Source of the DNA: Flectonema sp. DT1601
Taxonomy: Eukaryota; Euglenozoa; Diplonemea; Diplonemida; Diplonemidae
Assembly (NCBI GenBank): GCA_964019425.1
Contig: OZ025804.1
Coordinates: 744,001 to 808,000, forward strand
DNA: 64,000 nucleotides
Reading direction: 5' to 3'
Shown: positions 1-9,364 of the stretch, in pieces
Position numbering within the stretch: the stretch's first letter is position 1
Layout: every line of letters starts with the position of its first letter
Notes under the pieces: model-generated
Databases searched by the model: none
Seen by the model: the letters and a program-made list of their open reading frames with translations, nothing else
What the model was told of the DNA's origin: nothing
Position numbers and translations under genes: made by a program

Positions 1-870
1 CCTGAGGAGGGAGTGCGAGGACAGTCGGAACCGGAAGCGGCTTTTAGAGATTCGAAGAAGAGGGCGAAGATCGAGCTCATAGAATGGCACTCTGAAAAGC
101 CCATCTATGAACTGTTCTACGCAGCAACACAGAGGGAGACGAGAACGTGTGTTGTAAGTGGCGGTGAAGTGATCCACATGTGGAGATTCCCCCTCAAGGA
201 ATGCTCGCCGAACCGCGAGGGTAAGGCGTTAGGGATCGGGATGGCGCAGCTGCTAAGTTACGGAGACGCAGTGAAGGAAATAGTGGCGTACGGCTCACTC
301 GAGCACTCAGTAGAGTCACACCGACGATACATCGAGGTCTCGCAGAGAATGGCGCATCGACTTGGATCAACGCTGAGGCTGGAGCGCCTGCCCCCCGAAG
401 CCAGCGAAGAGGCCTACCGATGGGTGAGAGGTGAGGAAAAAGTCGGGAGGAGATTGTTAAAGTGGAAGGAGGAGAACGGTAAGGAAGTCTCACAGGCGGT
501 AACAAGCACACACGAGAAAAATATTGTGCCTGAAACCACCACGGAGCCTACCATGGACCATGACTCAGACAAGATGACGTCAGACTCGAGCTCGATCTGC
601 TCCCCACCGACACAAGAAGACCGCCCCCCAGTAGGGATGTGTGGGTGCGGAAAGGAGATACCGCAAGCAGCGATCAAGAATCCGGTGAAACACCCGACGA
701 AGGGATGGTGTGATAGGTGTGGAGAGCGGATCGCGAAGGGAACGCGGGTAGTCATGTGCGTGAAGTGTGACTACGCTGAATGCTGCGGATTGTTGGAGAG
801 ATCGCGGCGTGGGAAAGAGAAGAGGAAAAGGAAATCACGGGGATCGCGATCGAAAAACGATGCCATGTGA
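1..870 (+). CDS. Retroelement protein, C-terminal 289 residues (copy 1)
   Basis: This reading frame is open at the window edge; base 1 is the first base of a codon. It equals residues 1456-1744 of the protein at 1323-6557. It contains the second RNase H-like module and the C-terminal cysteine cluster (CGC near 650, CDRC near 712, CVKC near 757), then a basic K/R tail. The stop is TGA at 868-870. It is not a separate host gene; the same sequence recurs as the end of the larger frame. Confidence 0.85.
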   Translation, partial: PEEGVRGQSEPEAAFRDSKKRAKIELIEWHSEKPIYELFYAATQRETRTCVVSGGEVIHMWRFPLKECSPNREGKALGIGMAQLLSYGDAVKEIVAYGSLEHSVESHRRYIEVSQRMAHRLGSTLRLERLPPEASEEAYRWVRGEEKVGRRLLKWKEENGKEVSQAVTSTHEKNIVPETTTEPTMDHDSDKMTSDSSSICSPPTQEDRPPVGMCGCGKEIPQAAIKNPVKHPTKGWCDRCGERIAKGTRVVMCVKCDYAECCGLLERSRRGKEKRKRKSRGSRSKNDAM

Positions 871-1269
871 GAAGCATGAAACGGAAAGTGAATGAACGGA
901 AAAAATTAAATGTAAAGAAGTGAACTTGTAAAAAATGTAAAGAAGCAAACATGTTAAAAGAAAAATGAAAAAAAAAAAAAAAAAGAAGAGTGAAAAGGAA
1001 GACAGAGTTGTATGTAAACTGTATGTAAATGTAAGAAGAAAGAAAAAACACGCTGGAAGTGGGAGTGCAACCATCAGCGCAAACACAACCACAAATATTG
1101 TTTTTTTTTCCTTTTTCTTTTCTTCGCTTCGGCGACAGATATGGTAGGACCTAGAAAACCGGCCCAAAACTTGTGTTGCAGTTTATCTTTTTAGCGCACA
1201 CTCATGTAACATAAGGATCGCTGGTTCCGAGGGTTTGCTCTCCTGCCATACTTGCCTCTCACCTCCCTC
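871..1269 (+). other. 3' UTR of retroelement copy 1
   Basis: This is a non-coding stretch rich in A and T runs, ending with the pyrimidine-rich CTCACCTCCCTC directly before the A tail. The same UTR lies at 6558-6958 in copy 2. Its last ~70 bases recur as diverged inverted fragments near 8243-8310 and, more weakly, near 7098-7125. Confidence 0.75.
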
Positions 1270-1322
1270 AAAAAAAAAATAAAACGTGCGTAGGGGGATG
1301 TCTCGCCTGTGTACTGTGGAAG

Positions 1323-4300
1323 ATGTCTAAAGAAGACCACCCAAGACTGGACGGGTTAATGGAGGAGACACGAGTCACGATCCAGGACTTCACGGCGGAC
1401 ACGGTCAGGAAGGAGATAACAAGGTATTCTTTGGCAGGAGGTTCGCCATTGGCTTTCCTTAAACAGATCCTAAATAACCTGGCACTGAAGGAATGCGCGG
1501 TGTGGGGGGGGACTCTGAGGAGCCTGTTCGAATCCAGATTGAAAGCGACACACAGGTGTGTATGTGGGTTTGTGAGGCAGGAGGTGCAGCTGAGTTTCAT
1601 GGTCTTGGACCCAAAGACCAAGCCGGAGACAGCAAAGATCATCCTCTTAGGAGGGCCGCTCGAAGAAGAGACGAAGAGTCCAACGATCTGCGAGAGGTGT
1701 AGATCGCCAAACAGAGACTGCACTGTGCAGTGGAGATTCGCCGAGATGCCGCCGATCCTGTTCGCGAAGGAGAGAGTGGAACAGACGACGAGGGCCGCCT
1801 TTCAGGTAGAGACTGAAAGCGGGCCACGCAGTTATGTTTTAACGGGGAGTGTATGTGGCAATGGGAGACATGCAATGACAATGGTAAGAACGCCGAGGAA
1901 CCGATGGGCATGTGTGAGCGACGAACGGGTGCGGAGCAAAGAAGGACCAGGCACGGGGCCGCTTTATTGGGTGTATACGAGAATCGAAGGAACGGAGGGT
2001 CTGTTAAGTGAGAAGCTCCTCTCCATAGACCACCGCATGCGGACAAGCCGAGCACTGAAGCCACGCCCAATGGACGATAAATCGGGACGAGCGAGGCGGC
2101 GGTACTTTGACCAAAAAACACAAGTAGCGAAGGAGGCGGTGGTAGAAAGGAGGGAAGAGCCAGTTCTGCATGTGGAAAAGCCGAGGGCAGAGCAACCACC
2201 ATCCCCGTCGGAGCCGAAACCTTTGGAGCCAGCATCAAACGGAGACATTGCGAAACTGACGCAAGAGACGAAGGAAGAGCCACCAGTACAAACTAACCGC
2301 TCCAAAGGGGACGGTGGGCAGCAGGCGCTGCCGCCGCCCCAGCTGCTCAAGTCTGAGGCGCGGAGTCCAGAGCGGGCAGAAGGCTCAACAACGGAACCAA
2401 TGCGAATGGACGGGAGCGACCAGACTAAAGACGTCACCGAACCGTCGGCGGGGATAGGATTGCACGCAGGAGGGAATTACTCGGACACATCCCTGTCGCT
2501 ATCGGAACCGCCGCCTGTGAAACCCCACGGAAATGTCGAGACTTTGGAGCCAGCATCAAACGGAGACATTGCGAAGCTGACGCAGGAGACGAAGGAAGCG
2601 CCACCAGTACAAACTAACCGCTCCGAAGGGGACGGTGGGCAACAGGCGCCGCCGCCGCCCCAGCTGCTCAAGTCTGAGGCGCGGAGTCCAGAGCGGGCAG
2701 AAGGCTCAACAACGGAACCAATGCGAATGGACGGGAGCGACCAGACGAAAGACGTCACCGAACCGTCGGCGGGGACAGGATCGCACGCAGGAGGGAATTA
2801 CTCGGACACATCCCTGTCGCTATCGGAACCGCCGCCTGTGAAACCCCACGAAAATGTCGAGCGGATGCCACAGGGACTGAGTGCGGTGCCATTGACGCTG
2901 TCAAAGCAACCGGAGGACCAGGATAGACGACAGGCACCGCCGGCTCCCCAGCAGTCCGTATTAAAACTACAAGAAACAGGACAGGATTTGCTACAGGTCC
3001 CGGTGAAAGTAGCCGAGCGGTCGAAAGAACCGGAGGCGCCGCCTGCGGTAAAAGAAGAGTCGAACCTGCCGGCGAGGAACCTTTCACCACCGGTGTCTAT
3101 TTCAACACCAAGCCAGGACGTGCGGACGCCTACGCAGCCGTTGCGTGATCCCGAGCAGGGAGAACCGCATGCACTTGTGAAACCGACAGAGGGCGCACAG
3201 ACGCAAGCGAATGGATTGGTTTCAGAAGGAGCAGCCCCACAGAAGAGCAGAAGGGAGCCGACAGAACCTAAGACGTCTAGGGAGCAAGGTCTAAAACTGG
3301 GCTTTTACGCAACAGGACCGACCACGTGGGAGACAGCACCGTGGGAAGGAGAGCAAGACCCAGAGGAGGCCCAACAAAAGAGGGAGCCACTGGTACCACA
3401 GGAAGCAAACGCTCGGGAGGAAGACCGCGAGGGATATGACGAACCGACAGCGCGTGGAACAGACGGAGAAGCTGATGTACAGATGGAGAACTATGAGAGC
3501 CAGGAAGGGGCGAACTCCCAGGAACTAATGGAGGAAGTTACAGGGGAGATTGCCGAAACGAGCGAGCCGCTAGCGTATGGAATGGATGAAGGGGGTGATA
3601 TACTCATGGAGGACTGTGAACCGGAATCAAACCTTTTCTGCACGCGGGTAGCGCCAGCGGCCCCGTGTCTTGGTAGCAGAGGCCCGGACGTCACCGAACC
3701 GCAGAGCCAAGGGGGTGGGACGAATATCCAGACGCGGACCACCTGGATGGAGGGCCTGACGAACCTCGGAGACTCGTGTTACCTGAACGCCACCTTGCAG
3801 GCACTACTGAAGGGGTCGCATGTGGATTTCCAGCGGGCACGGAACACCCCTCACGTATGCGGGACGAGGTGCACAGTGTGCGCACTAGCACTGGTGCAGG
3901 GAGGTGGGTCGCAAGGAGAGATAACGAGGATCACAAGAGAATGGATGGGAAGAGGACAACAGGACGCCCACGGAGCCCTACTACACATAGTGTCGGACCT
4001 GCAGGAAAGAGCAAGACCAGGCGACCTCTTAGCAAACGCTTTCACATGCATGGTGGCAGTAGAACGCACGTGCATATGCTGTGGCGGAGGGAGCCAATCA
4101 ATCGAGCTGGACTGCGGCCTGATACTGCGGGGATGGGACCTACAGTCGGCACTGGAGTCGACGACGATACCACAGGACTACGTGTGCGGACTGTGCGGTA
4201 CGGGGTCTTTGCAGGAGCGCAGGATCTTGATGGAGGCGCCGGAAACGATGATCGTATGCATTGTGAACGAGAATGCCACGAAAATGGCGCTGGGAGAACA

Positions 4301-6557
4301 AGTGTCGATGCGGAACAGCAAGATACAGGCCGACTATAGGGTGTCCGCTGTGGTGGTCCATCAGGGGTGTCTGGGATCGGGTCACTACACGTCTTTCACC
4401 CTATCACCGGGCGGCTGGAGGTACCAGGACGATGAGGTGGAGCGAGCAACAAGCTGGCGAGAGGTGCTGTCGTCTGTCCCTTACGTGCTATTCCTGCGAA
4501 GACAAGCTACAAAGGAGATGTTCTGCGCAAATGAAGTTCCGATGATGCCACGACTAGCTCCACAGGTGGTCAGGGTAACGCCCCCAGAGCAGCACGGAAT
4601 GGAAGGAAGGGATTATAGGCAAGTGAACAGTGAAATGCTCATACGGCCTGGAACGCAAAAGTCACGGACACAGTGTGAAGTACCACAATCAACACGGACC
4701 CAAAACCCACCGAACCTGCTAAGGACGGTGAAGACACTAGGTCGGTGCGAGAAGAAGAACGCCACGCGTGTCACAATACGAGCACACACAACGAAAGGCC
4801 AGAGGAGTCAACCGGCGACGCGAATGGAGAGCAAGTTCAAGCTCTATGCTATCTCGAAGGGAAGGGGACGCACTACCATCGTGAATAGCTGGGCAGAGGC
4901 CGAGAAACAGACGAAGGGACTCTCTTGCGCTGTTTATCAGGGCTTCAATAATGGAGAGGAGGCGGAGGCTTTCCTGAGAAGCACTGACCCAGAGTATAAG
5001 ACAGCAGACAAGCCAGTAAAAGGCCCACGCAGAAATCGGCGGTACGCGGTCCCGTGTGGACGGCGTCCAGGAACGTACAGCACATGGAGTGAAGCCTCAC
5101 TGCAAGTGCTACGCTGTCCAGGTGGGAAGGTGAAGAAGCTTTGCACGGACAGGAGAGCACGGGAGTACGTCGAAGAGCACAGAGCCACGAAAGGGTTAAC
5201 GCAGCCAACACCACCACATCCAGCTGTGTACCTTTTCTTAGGCAAAACCGGAAGGGCGTGCCTGGTGCGGAGTGGCGGAGGACCAGTGATGAAGAAGTGG
5301 CATGAGACCACAGGAGAGGAAAAAGACCCCATGCTGGCCGCACTAGAATTGGCACTGGAATGGGTCACAGGGAAGGGCCTCCTGGAGGGACCCGTGGAAG
5401 TGCAAGCATACGCACCCTTGGAACAGTGGACGAGAGAACGGTGGGAGAAATTCGGGGCGATAAGTAGCGTGGTAAGGGCACGAGGACTAGTGTTGAGGCT
5501 GGCGGACCTACCTGTCGAAGTAAAGCACACAGCTTACCAGTGGGTGTGCCAAGTGATGACAGGCGAAACAGAGGTAGAACAGAAACCGAAGCCAGCGGAA
5601 CCAGTCGAGGAGCCGAAGGAAGGATCGGCAGATCCCCACCATGGACGTGAGCCCCGAATAGGATGGCGCCCAAGTGCGATCCATGAGCCTGAGGAGGGAG
5701 TGCGAGGACAGTCGGAACCGGAAGCGGCTTTTAGAGATTCGAAGAAGAGGGCGAAGATCGAGCTCATAGAATGGCACTCTGAAAAGCCCATCTATGAACT
5801 GTTCTACGCAGCAACACAGAGGGAGACGAGAACGTGTGTTGTAAGTGGCGGTGAAGTGATCCACATGTGGAGATTCCCCCTCAAGGAATGCTCGCCGAAC
5901 CGCGAGGGTAAGGCGTTAGGGATCGGGATGGCGCAGCTGCTAAGTTACGGAGACGCAGTGAAGGAAATAGTGGCGTACGGCTCACTCGAGCACTCAGTAG
6001 AGTCACACCGACGATACATCGAGGTCTCGCAGAGAATGGCGCATCGACTTGGATCAACGCTGAGGCTGGAGCGCCTGCCCCCCGAAGCCAGCGAAGAGGC
6101 CTACCGATGGGTGAGAGGTGAGGAAAAAGTCGGGAGGAGATTGTTAAAGTGGAAGGAGGAGAACGGTAAGGAAGTCTCACAGGCGGTAACAAGCACACAC
6201 GAGAAAAATATTGTGCCTGAAACCACCACGGAGCCTACCATGGACCATGACTCAGACAAGATGACGTCAGACTCGAGCTCGATCTGCTCCCCACCGACAC
6301 AAGAAGACCGCCCCCCAGTAGGGATGTGTGGGTGCGGAAAGGAGATACCGCAAGCAGCGATCAAGAATCCGGTGAAACACCCGACGAAGGGATGGTGTGA
6401 TAGGTGTGGAGAGCGGATCGCGAAGGGAACGCGGGTAGTCATGTGCGTGAAGTGTGACTACGCTGAATGCTGCGGATTGTTGGAGAGATCGCGGCGTGGG
6501 AAAGAGAAGAGGAAAAGGAAATCACGGGGATCGCGATCGAAAAACGATGCCATGTGA
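1323..6557 (+). CDS. Retroelement protein: USP protease, viroplasmin and RNase H-like modules
   Basis: A protein of 1744 residues. Residues ~55-240 look like a degenerate USP fold with a CxC..CxxC finger (C77, C79, ~C123-126) and GNGRHAM near the usual histidine site, but no cysteine box. Residues ~300-513 hold a 107-residue tandem duplication, within a disordered P/E-rich stretch. Residues ~809-1065 form a full ubiquitin-specific protease: GLTNLGDSCYLNATLQAL with Cys819, three Cys pairs, GSGHYTSF with His1021 and YQDDE at ~1036. Residues ~1170-1290 are two viroplasmin/RNase H1 N-terminal-like modules (KLYAISKGRG, RRYAVPCGRR). Two RNase H-like stretches follow without the canonical acidic set, then a cysteine cluster at ~1650-1730. 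No RT is present. Deubiquitinase activity is inferred from motifs. Its role for the element is unknown; protecting element proteins from proteasomal decay is one guess. Confidence 0.8.
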   Translation: MSKEDHPRLDGLMEETRVTIQDFTADTVRKEITRYSLAGGSPLAFLKQILNNLALKECAVWGGTLRSLFESRLKATHRCVCGFVRQEVQLSFMVLDPKTKPETAKIILLGGPLEEETKSPTICERCRSPNRDCTVQWRFAEMPPILFAKERVEQTTRAAFQVETESGPRSYVLTGSVCGNGRHAMTMVRTPRNRWACVSDERVRSKEGPGTGPLYWVYTRIEGTEGLLSEKLLSIDHRMRTSRALKPRPMDDKSGRARRRYFDQKTQVAKEAVVERREEPVLHVEKPRAEQPPSPSEPKPLEPASNGDIAKLTQETKEEPPVQTNRSKGDGGQQALPPPQLLKSEARSPERAEGSTTEPMRMDGSDQTKDVTEPSAGIGLHAGGNYSDTSLSLSEPPPVKPHGNVETLEPASNGDIAKLTQETKEAPPVQTNRSEGDGGQQAPPPPQLLKSEARSPERAEGSTTEPMRMDGSDQTKDVTEPSAGTGSHAGGNYSDTSLSLSEPPPVKPHENVERMPQGLSAVPLTLSKQPEDQDRRQAPPAPQQSVLKLQETGQDLLQVPVKVAERSKEPEAPPAVKEESNLPARNLSPPVSISTPSQDVRTPTQPLRDPEQGEPHALVKPTEGAQTQANGLVSEGAAPQKSRREPTEPKTSREQGLKLGFYATGPTTWETAPWEGEQDPEEAQQKREPLVPQEANAREEDREGYDEPTARGTDGEADVQMENYESQEGANSQELMEEVTGEIAETSEPLAYGMDEGGDILMEDCEPESNLFCTRVAPAAPCLGSRGPDVTEPQSQGGGTNIQTRTTWMEGLTNLGDSCYLNATLQALLKGSHVDFQRARNTPHVCGTRCTVCALALVQGGGSQGEITRITREWMGRGQQDAHGALLHIVSDLQERARPGDLLANAFTCMVAVERTCICCGGGSQSIELDCGLILRGWDLQSALESTTIPQDYVCGLCGTGSLQERRILMEAPETMIVCIVNENATKMALGEQVSMRNSKIQADYRVSAVVVHQGCLGSGHYTSFTLSPGGWRYQDDEVERATSWREVLSSVPYVLFLRRQATKEMFCANEVPMMPRLAPQVVRVTPPEQHGMEGRDYRQVNSEMLIRPGTQKSRTQCEVPQSTRTQNPPNLLRTVKTLGRCEKKNATRVTIRAHTTKGQRSQPATRMESKFKLYAISKGRGRTTIVNSWAEAEKQTKGLSCAVYQGFNNGEEAEAFLRSTDPEYKTADKPVKGPRRNRRYAVPCGRRPGTYSTWSEASLQVLRCPGGKVKKLCTDRRAREYVEEHRATKGLTQPTPPHPAVYLFLGKTGRACLVRSGGGPVMKKWHETTGEEKDPMLAALELALEWVTGKGLLEGPVEVQAYAPLEQWTRERWEKFGAISSVVRARGLVLRLADLPVEVKHTAYQWVCQVMTGETEVEQKPKPAEPVEEPKEGSADPHHGREPRIGWRPSAIHEPEEGVRGQSEPEAAFRDSKKRAKIELIEWHSEKPIYELFYAATQRETRTCVVSGGEVIHMWRFPLKECSPNREGKALGIGMAQLLSYGDAVKEIVAYGSLEHSVESHRRYIEVSQRMAHRLGSTLRLERLPPEASEEAYRWVRGEEKVGRRLLKWKEENGKEVSQAVTSTHEKNIVPETTTEPTMDHDSDKMTSDSSSICSPPTQEDRPPVGMCGCGKEIPQAAIKNPVKHPTKGWCDRCGERIAKGTRVVMCVKCDYAECCGLLERSRRGKEKRKRKSRGSRSKNDAM
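2221..2862 (+). repeat. 321-bp tandem duplication inside the retroelement frame
   Basis: Two direct units, 2221-2541 and 2542-2862, each encode 107 residues beginning LEPASNGDIAKLTQETKE. They differ at only a few bases. The unit length is a multiple of three, so the frame is kept. The segment is P/S/E/T-rich and probably disordered. Confidence 0.9.
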
Positions 6558-6953
6558 GAAGCATGAAACGGAAAGTGAATGAACGGAAAAAATTAAATGT
6601 AAAGAAGTGAACTTGTAAAAAATGTAAAGAAGCAAACATGTTAAAAGAAAAATGAAAAAAAAAAAAAAAAGAAGAGTGAAAAGGAAGACAGAGTTGTATG
6701 TAAACTGTATGTAAATGTAAGAAGAAAGAAAAAACACGCTGGAAGTGGGAGTGCAACCATCAGCGCAAACACAACCACAAATATTGTTTTTTTTTTTTCC
6801 TTTTTCTTTTCTTCGCTTCGGCGACAGATATGGTAGGACCTAGAAAACCGGCCCAAAACTTGTGTTGCAGTTTATCTTTTTAGCGCACACTCATGTAACA
6901 TAAGGATCGCTGGTTCCGAGGGTTTGCTCTCCTGCCATACTTGCCTCTCACCT

Positions 6954-7001
<48 letters not shown>

Positions 7002-7003
<2 letters not shown>

Positions 7004-8192
7004 ATACCTACGGGAATGTTCCGTTTTTTCCTCTTTTCCCCCGCAGTCTTTCTTTCCCCACTTTGTTTCATTCTGAGCAATTCTTGCTTACATCATAACT
7101 GGCAGGGGGAACTAGCGATCCTTCATGCAATCAAACAGCGGGTGAGTCCGTTCGTTTACAAGAATGGCATTTAATTGGTACTTCTTTATCTCTAAGCAGT
7201 GGGAACCCGTTCTAAATTTTGCATTTCGCCTCAACATGTTGCTGGGCCTCCAGATACTGCCTGAGCATTACACGCTTTTCTCTGAACCGTTTCTTACCAA
7301 GCATCCTCCTGTTTGTTTCCCTCACAATTCGTGATTGTGAGCTATCTTGTCCGCCTTGCAGTGATGAACTGGAGATGGACGAAGGTTCCCAGTTCTCTAA
7401 TCCCTGCCTATATTGATAGGGAGTTCAGCTTTCTTTAATCTACAACATTGTGAGTCACCTGGCATCTTCTCTTACCACTAGATTCAGAGTAATTTGCTCA
7501 GCCTTATTGCTGCTCTCAGTCGCCATGAGTCTCGAGGCCGTGGATTTCTTGATAGGCGAGACTTGCACAGCTATAGATTTCCAATTGCATGTTCTGAGTT
7601 TTCTGCTCGAATTTCGTCTTATCAACCAAAGTTTTTGAATGACCATATCCACAGGATATCGTGAGGCTCGGAATTTCCGCCCAAGGTTCAATGCTATCTG
7701 ATTGAGCTATGCCTTGTAGCGCCATATTACGGTAGTTTGGAGCTCCACCTGAATCGCACATGTTGATGGGACCCACTTCAGTGGCTTGTTTGTCAATTTG
7801 CAGACGCAGTATTGGCCTCCACCATCACCTCGTGTTGTTACTGCAGCCGGTGATCTTCCTTGCAACCTTTCTGAGATTCAGATTCTATCAAACGCTTCTG
7901 AAGTCGAATGACAGCAATACGTTTTTCGCCCCGCCATGGGTTTTTTCGGGGCAAAAATTCCACACAAAATGGACATTGGGTTAGAATGTTGTGATTCTTT
8001 TGGAATGCAGAACCTCACGATATTTACGTAATACAGAATATGTAAAAAATATGGACTCAGAGATGGAACAAGGTAGTTTTGTTAATTAGTACTATTGATT
8101 TTCTTTCTTATGATAGAATTCCTCCATTCACTCACCAGGTCTTTCTTTGAAAGTGAATACACTCACTAAATTAATAGCGACCTTGTTCTTCA
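7002..8192. other. Gene-poor junction with small repeat fragments
   Basis: I see no convincing gene in this 1.2 kb between the retroelement tail and the msrA leader. Small things do stand out. A perfect 8-bp hairpin CTCACAAT/ATTGTGAG lies at 7321-7341. GGAACTAGCGATCCTT near 7108 matches the reverse complement of the element 3' UTR with one mismatch. ATACTGCCTGAGCATT at 7254-7269 recurs inverted at 8421-8436. The minus strand of ~7200-7985 has peptide-like but interrupted frames (for example a CPFC motif) that could be an old element remnant of unknown family. None of this is strong. Confidence 0.4.
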
Positions 8193-8209
8193 GTTTATCT
8201 TTAGGTGAT

Positions 8210-9213
8210 ATGTCAGGAGTATGTTAATTTTTTTGTGTGTTTTTTTGAGAGGTGGGAGGCAAGCAATGTAGGAAACCAACCCCTCGGGGTCCAGCGATCC
8301 TTATGTTGTAAGTTAGGATTGTTTTCCAGTTTTTTTGTCATCCCCTTGCAGCCAATATCAAAACACACAAACAGACCAAGCATTACGTTTTAAAAACCGA
8401 TTACAAGGCCAGCGCGACCAATGCTCAGGCAGTATGATATTTATATTTTTTGTGCCTACGAACCCATTGTTCGGTAGAAGGAGAATTGTGGCAGCGTAAC
8501 TAACCTATTCTTTTATTAGGATTTCGAGTTGACCAATTCTTTTTTTTAAATGACTTCATCACCATAGTGCATTATTTTAATGAAAAAAAAAACAACATCA
8601 ACAGACGGCATACTTTGCTACGGGTTGTTTTTGGGGAGCAGAAGAAGTGATGTGGAAAACAACTGGAGTGGTAACAACATCTGTGGGCTACATGGGAGGA
8701 GCTTCGGCGAACCCAAACTATAAAGACATATGTACTGGGAAAACTGGTCACGCTGAAGCAGTCAAAGTTGTGTACAATCCTGATGAAGTGTCATTCAGTG
8801 ATTTGTTAAAAGTGTTTTGGGAATCTCATGATCCAACTCAAGGAAACAAACAAGGAAATGATAGGGGAACTCAATACAGAAGTGCCTTGTTTACTACAAC
8901 ACAAGACCAGTTAGCCTTGGCAATGGCCAGTAAAACTATTTATGAGAAAGCTCTTAAGTCTGGGAAACACTCTCGTAATGTAATTACAACTGAAATTGGT
9001 TCTGCGCCGCAATATCACTTTGCAGAGGAATACCACCAGCAGTATTTATCAAAACCAGGAAGTCGGCAATACTGTTCTGCTCAGCCTACTGGTATCCCTC
9101 TTCCAGATCTAAGCCAGTGGGGTTTGGCACAGGGTTTAGCTACGACCCATGCTTCAAGACTGGGATCTAATGTTCCAAAGTCAAGATGCGCTGGAGGTTC
9201 ATGTGCCTTGTAA
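8210..9213 (+). CDS. MSRA: Peptide methionine sulfoxide reductase A
   Basis: Reduces methionine-S-sulfoxide in proteins and free methionine, using a thioredoxin-type donor. Exon 1 is only nine bases (8210-8218, MSG), the intron is 8219-8604 (GTATGT..CAACAG), and exon 2 is 8605-9213; total 205 residues. The product opens MSGTAYFATGCFWGAEEV with the catalytic Cys in GCFWG. Further family marks are VGYMGG, TGHAEAV, WESHDPTQGNKQGNDRGTQYRS and FAEEYHQQYLSKP. Candidate resolving cysteines are in QYCSAQ and the C-terminal CAGGSC. The tiny first exon was chosen because it supplies an ATG, the local GTATGT donor consensus and the correct phase; exon 2 itself lacks an upstream ATG. A possible leader acceptor (TTTAG) precedes the ATG. 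The family call is sure and exon 1 is probable. Confidence 0.88.
8227..8310 (-). mobile_element. Short diverged relic of the retroelement 3' end
   Basis: Read on the minus strand, this segment aligns with the last ~70 bases of the element 3' UTR. It shares CAGCGATCCTTATGTT exactly and a GAGGCAAG block near the end, with small gaps. A T-rich run (8227-8246) at the matching position would be the decayed poly(A) tail. That is the expected form of a severely 5'-truncated LINE-type copy. It lies inside the first intron of msrA, opposite to the gene. It is clearly older than the copies at 1-7001. Confidence 0.6.
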
Positions 9214-9331
9214 TCCTATTTAGCCATTTGTGTTGCGTTTAATTAATGACTTTTTAGTTTTTTATTATTTTTTTTTTTTGTTTTATAAAATTTTTTATGT
9301 TTACTTATTTATTTTACGTTGTTAAATTGCA

Positions 9332-9364
<33 letters not shown>

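Larger units (their letters stand above)
1..1279 (+). mobile_element. LTR-less poly(A) retroelement, copy 1 (3' part only)
   Basis: The 3' end of the same element as 1280-7001; the left part lies outside the window. It holds the last 289 codons of the element protein, a ~400-base 3' UTR and a short A10 tail (1270-1279). Compared with copy 2 (offset 5687) the coding part looks identical, and the UTR differs only in homopolymer lengths (A17 against A16 near 968, T9 against T12 near 1101). The copies are therefore very young. Copy 2 begins directly after the A tail, so the two lie head to tail with no visible spacer or target duplication. No terminal repeat of LTR type is seen. LINE-like mechanism is inferred from the A tails. 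Confidence 0.85.
1280..7001 (+). mobile_element. LTR-less poly(A) retroelement, copy 2 (looks whole)
   Basis: An element of about 5.68 kb plus a 43-base A tail (6959-7001). It has a very short leader (1280-1322), one intact 1744-codon frame and a ~400-base 3' UTR. It starts immediately after the A tail of copy 1 and ends against unrelated DNA at 7002. No reverse transcriptase, endonuclease or terminal repeat is seen. Either an RT is supplied in trans by another element, or the family is RT-less as Drosophila HeT-A is. No target-site duplication is apparent on comparing the flanks. The age looks very recent from near-identity with copy 1. The left boundary at 1280 is inferred from where the first copy's tail stops. 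Confidence 0.8.

Noticed and set aside
194-755. Minus-strand frames over the retroelement tail, repeated at 5881-6442
   Set aside because: They are exact shadows of the sense frame and occur in both copies for that reason only; composition is untypical.
1280-7001. Long terminal repeats or terminal inverted repeats bounding the element
   Set aside because: None found; the apparent direct repeat 1-1279 against 5688-6968 is simply the tail of a neighbouring copy, and both end in A runs.
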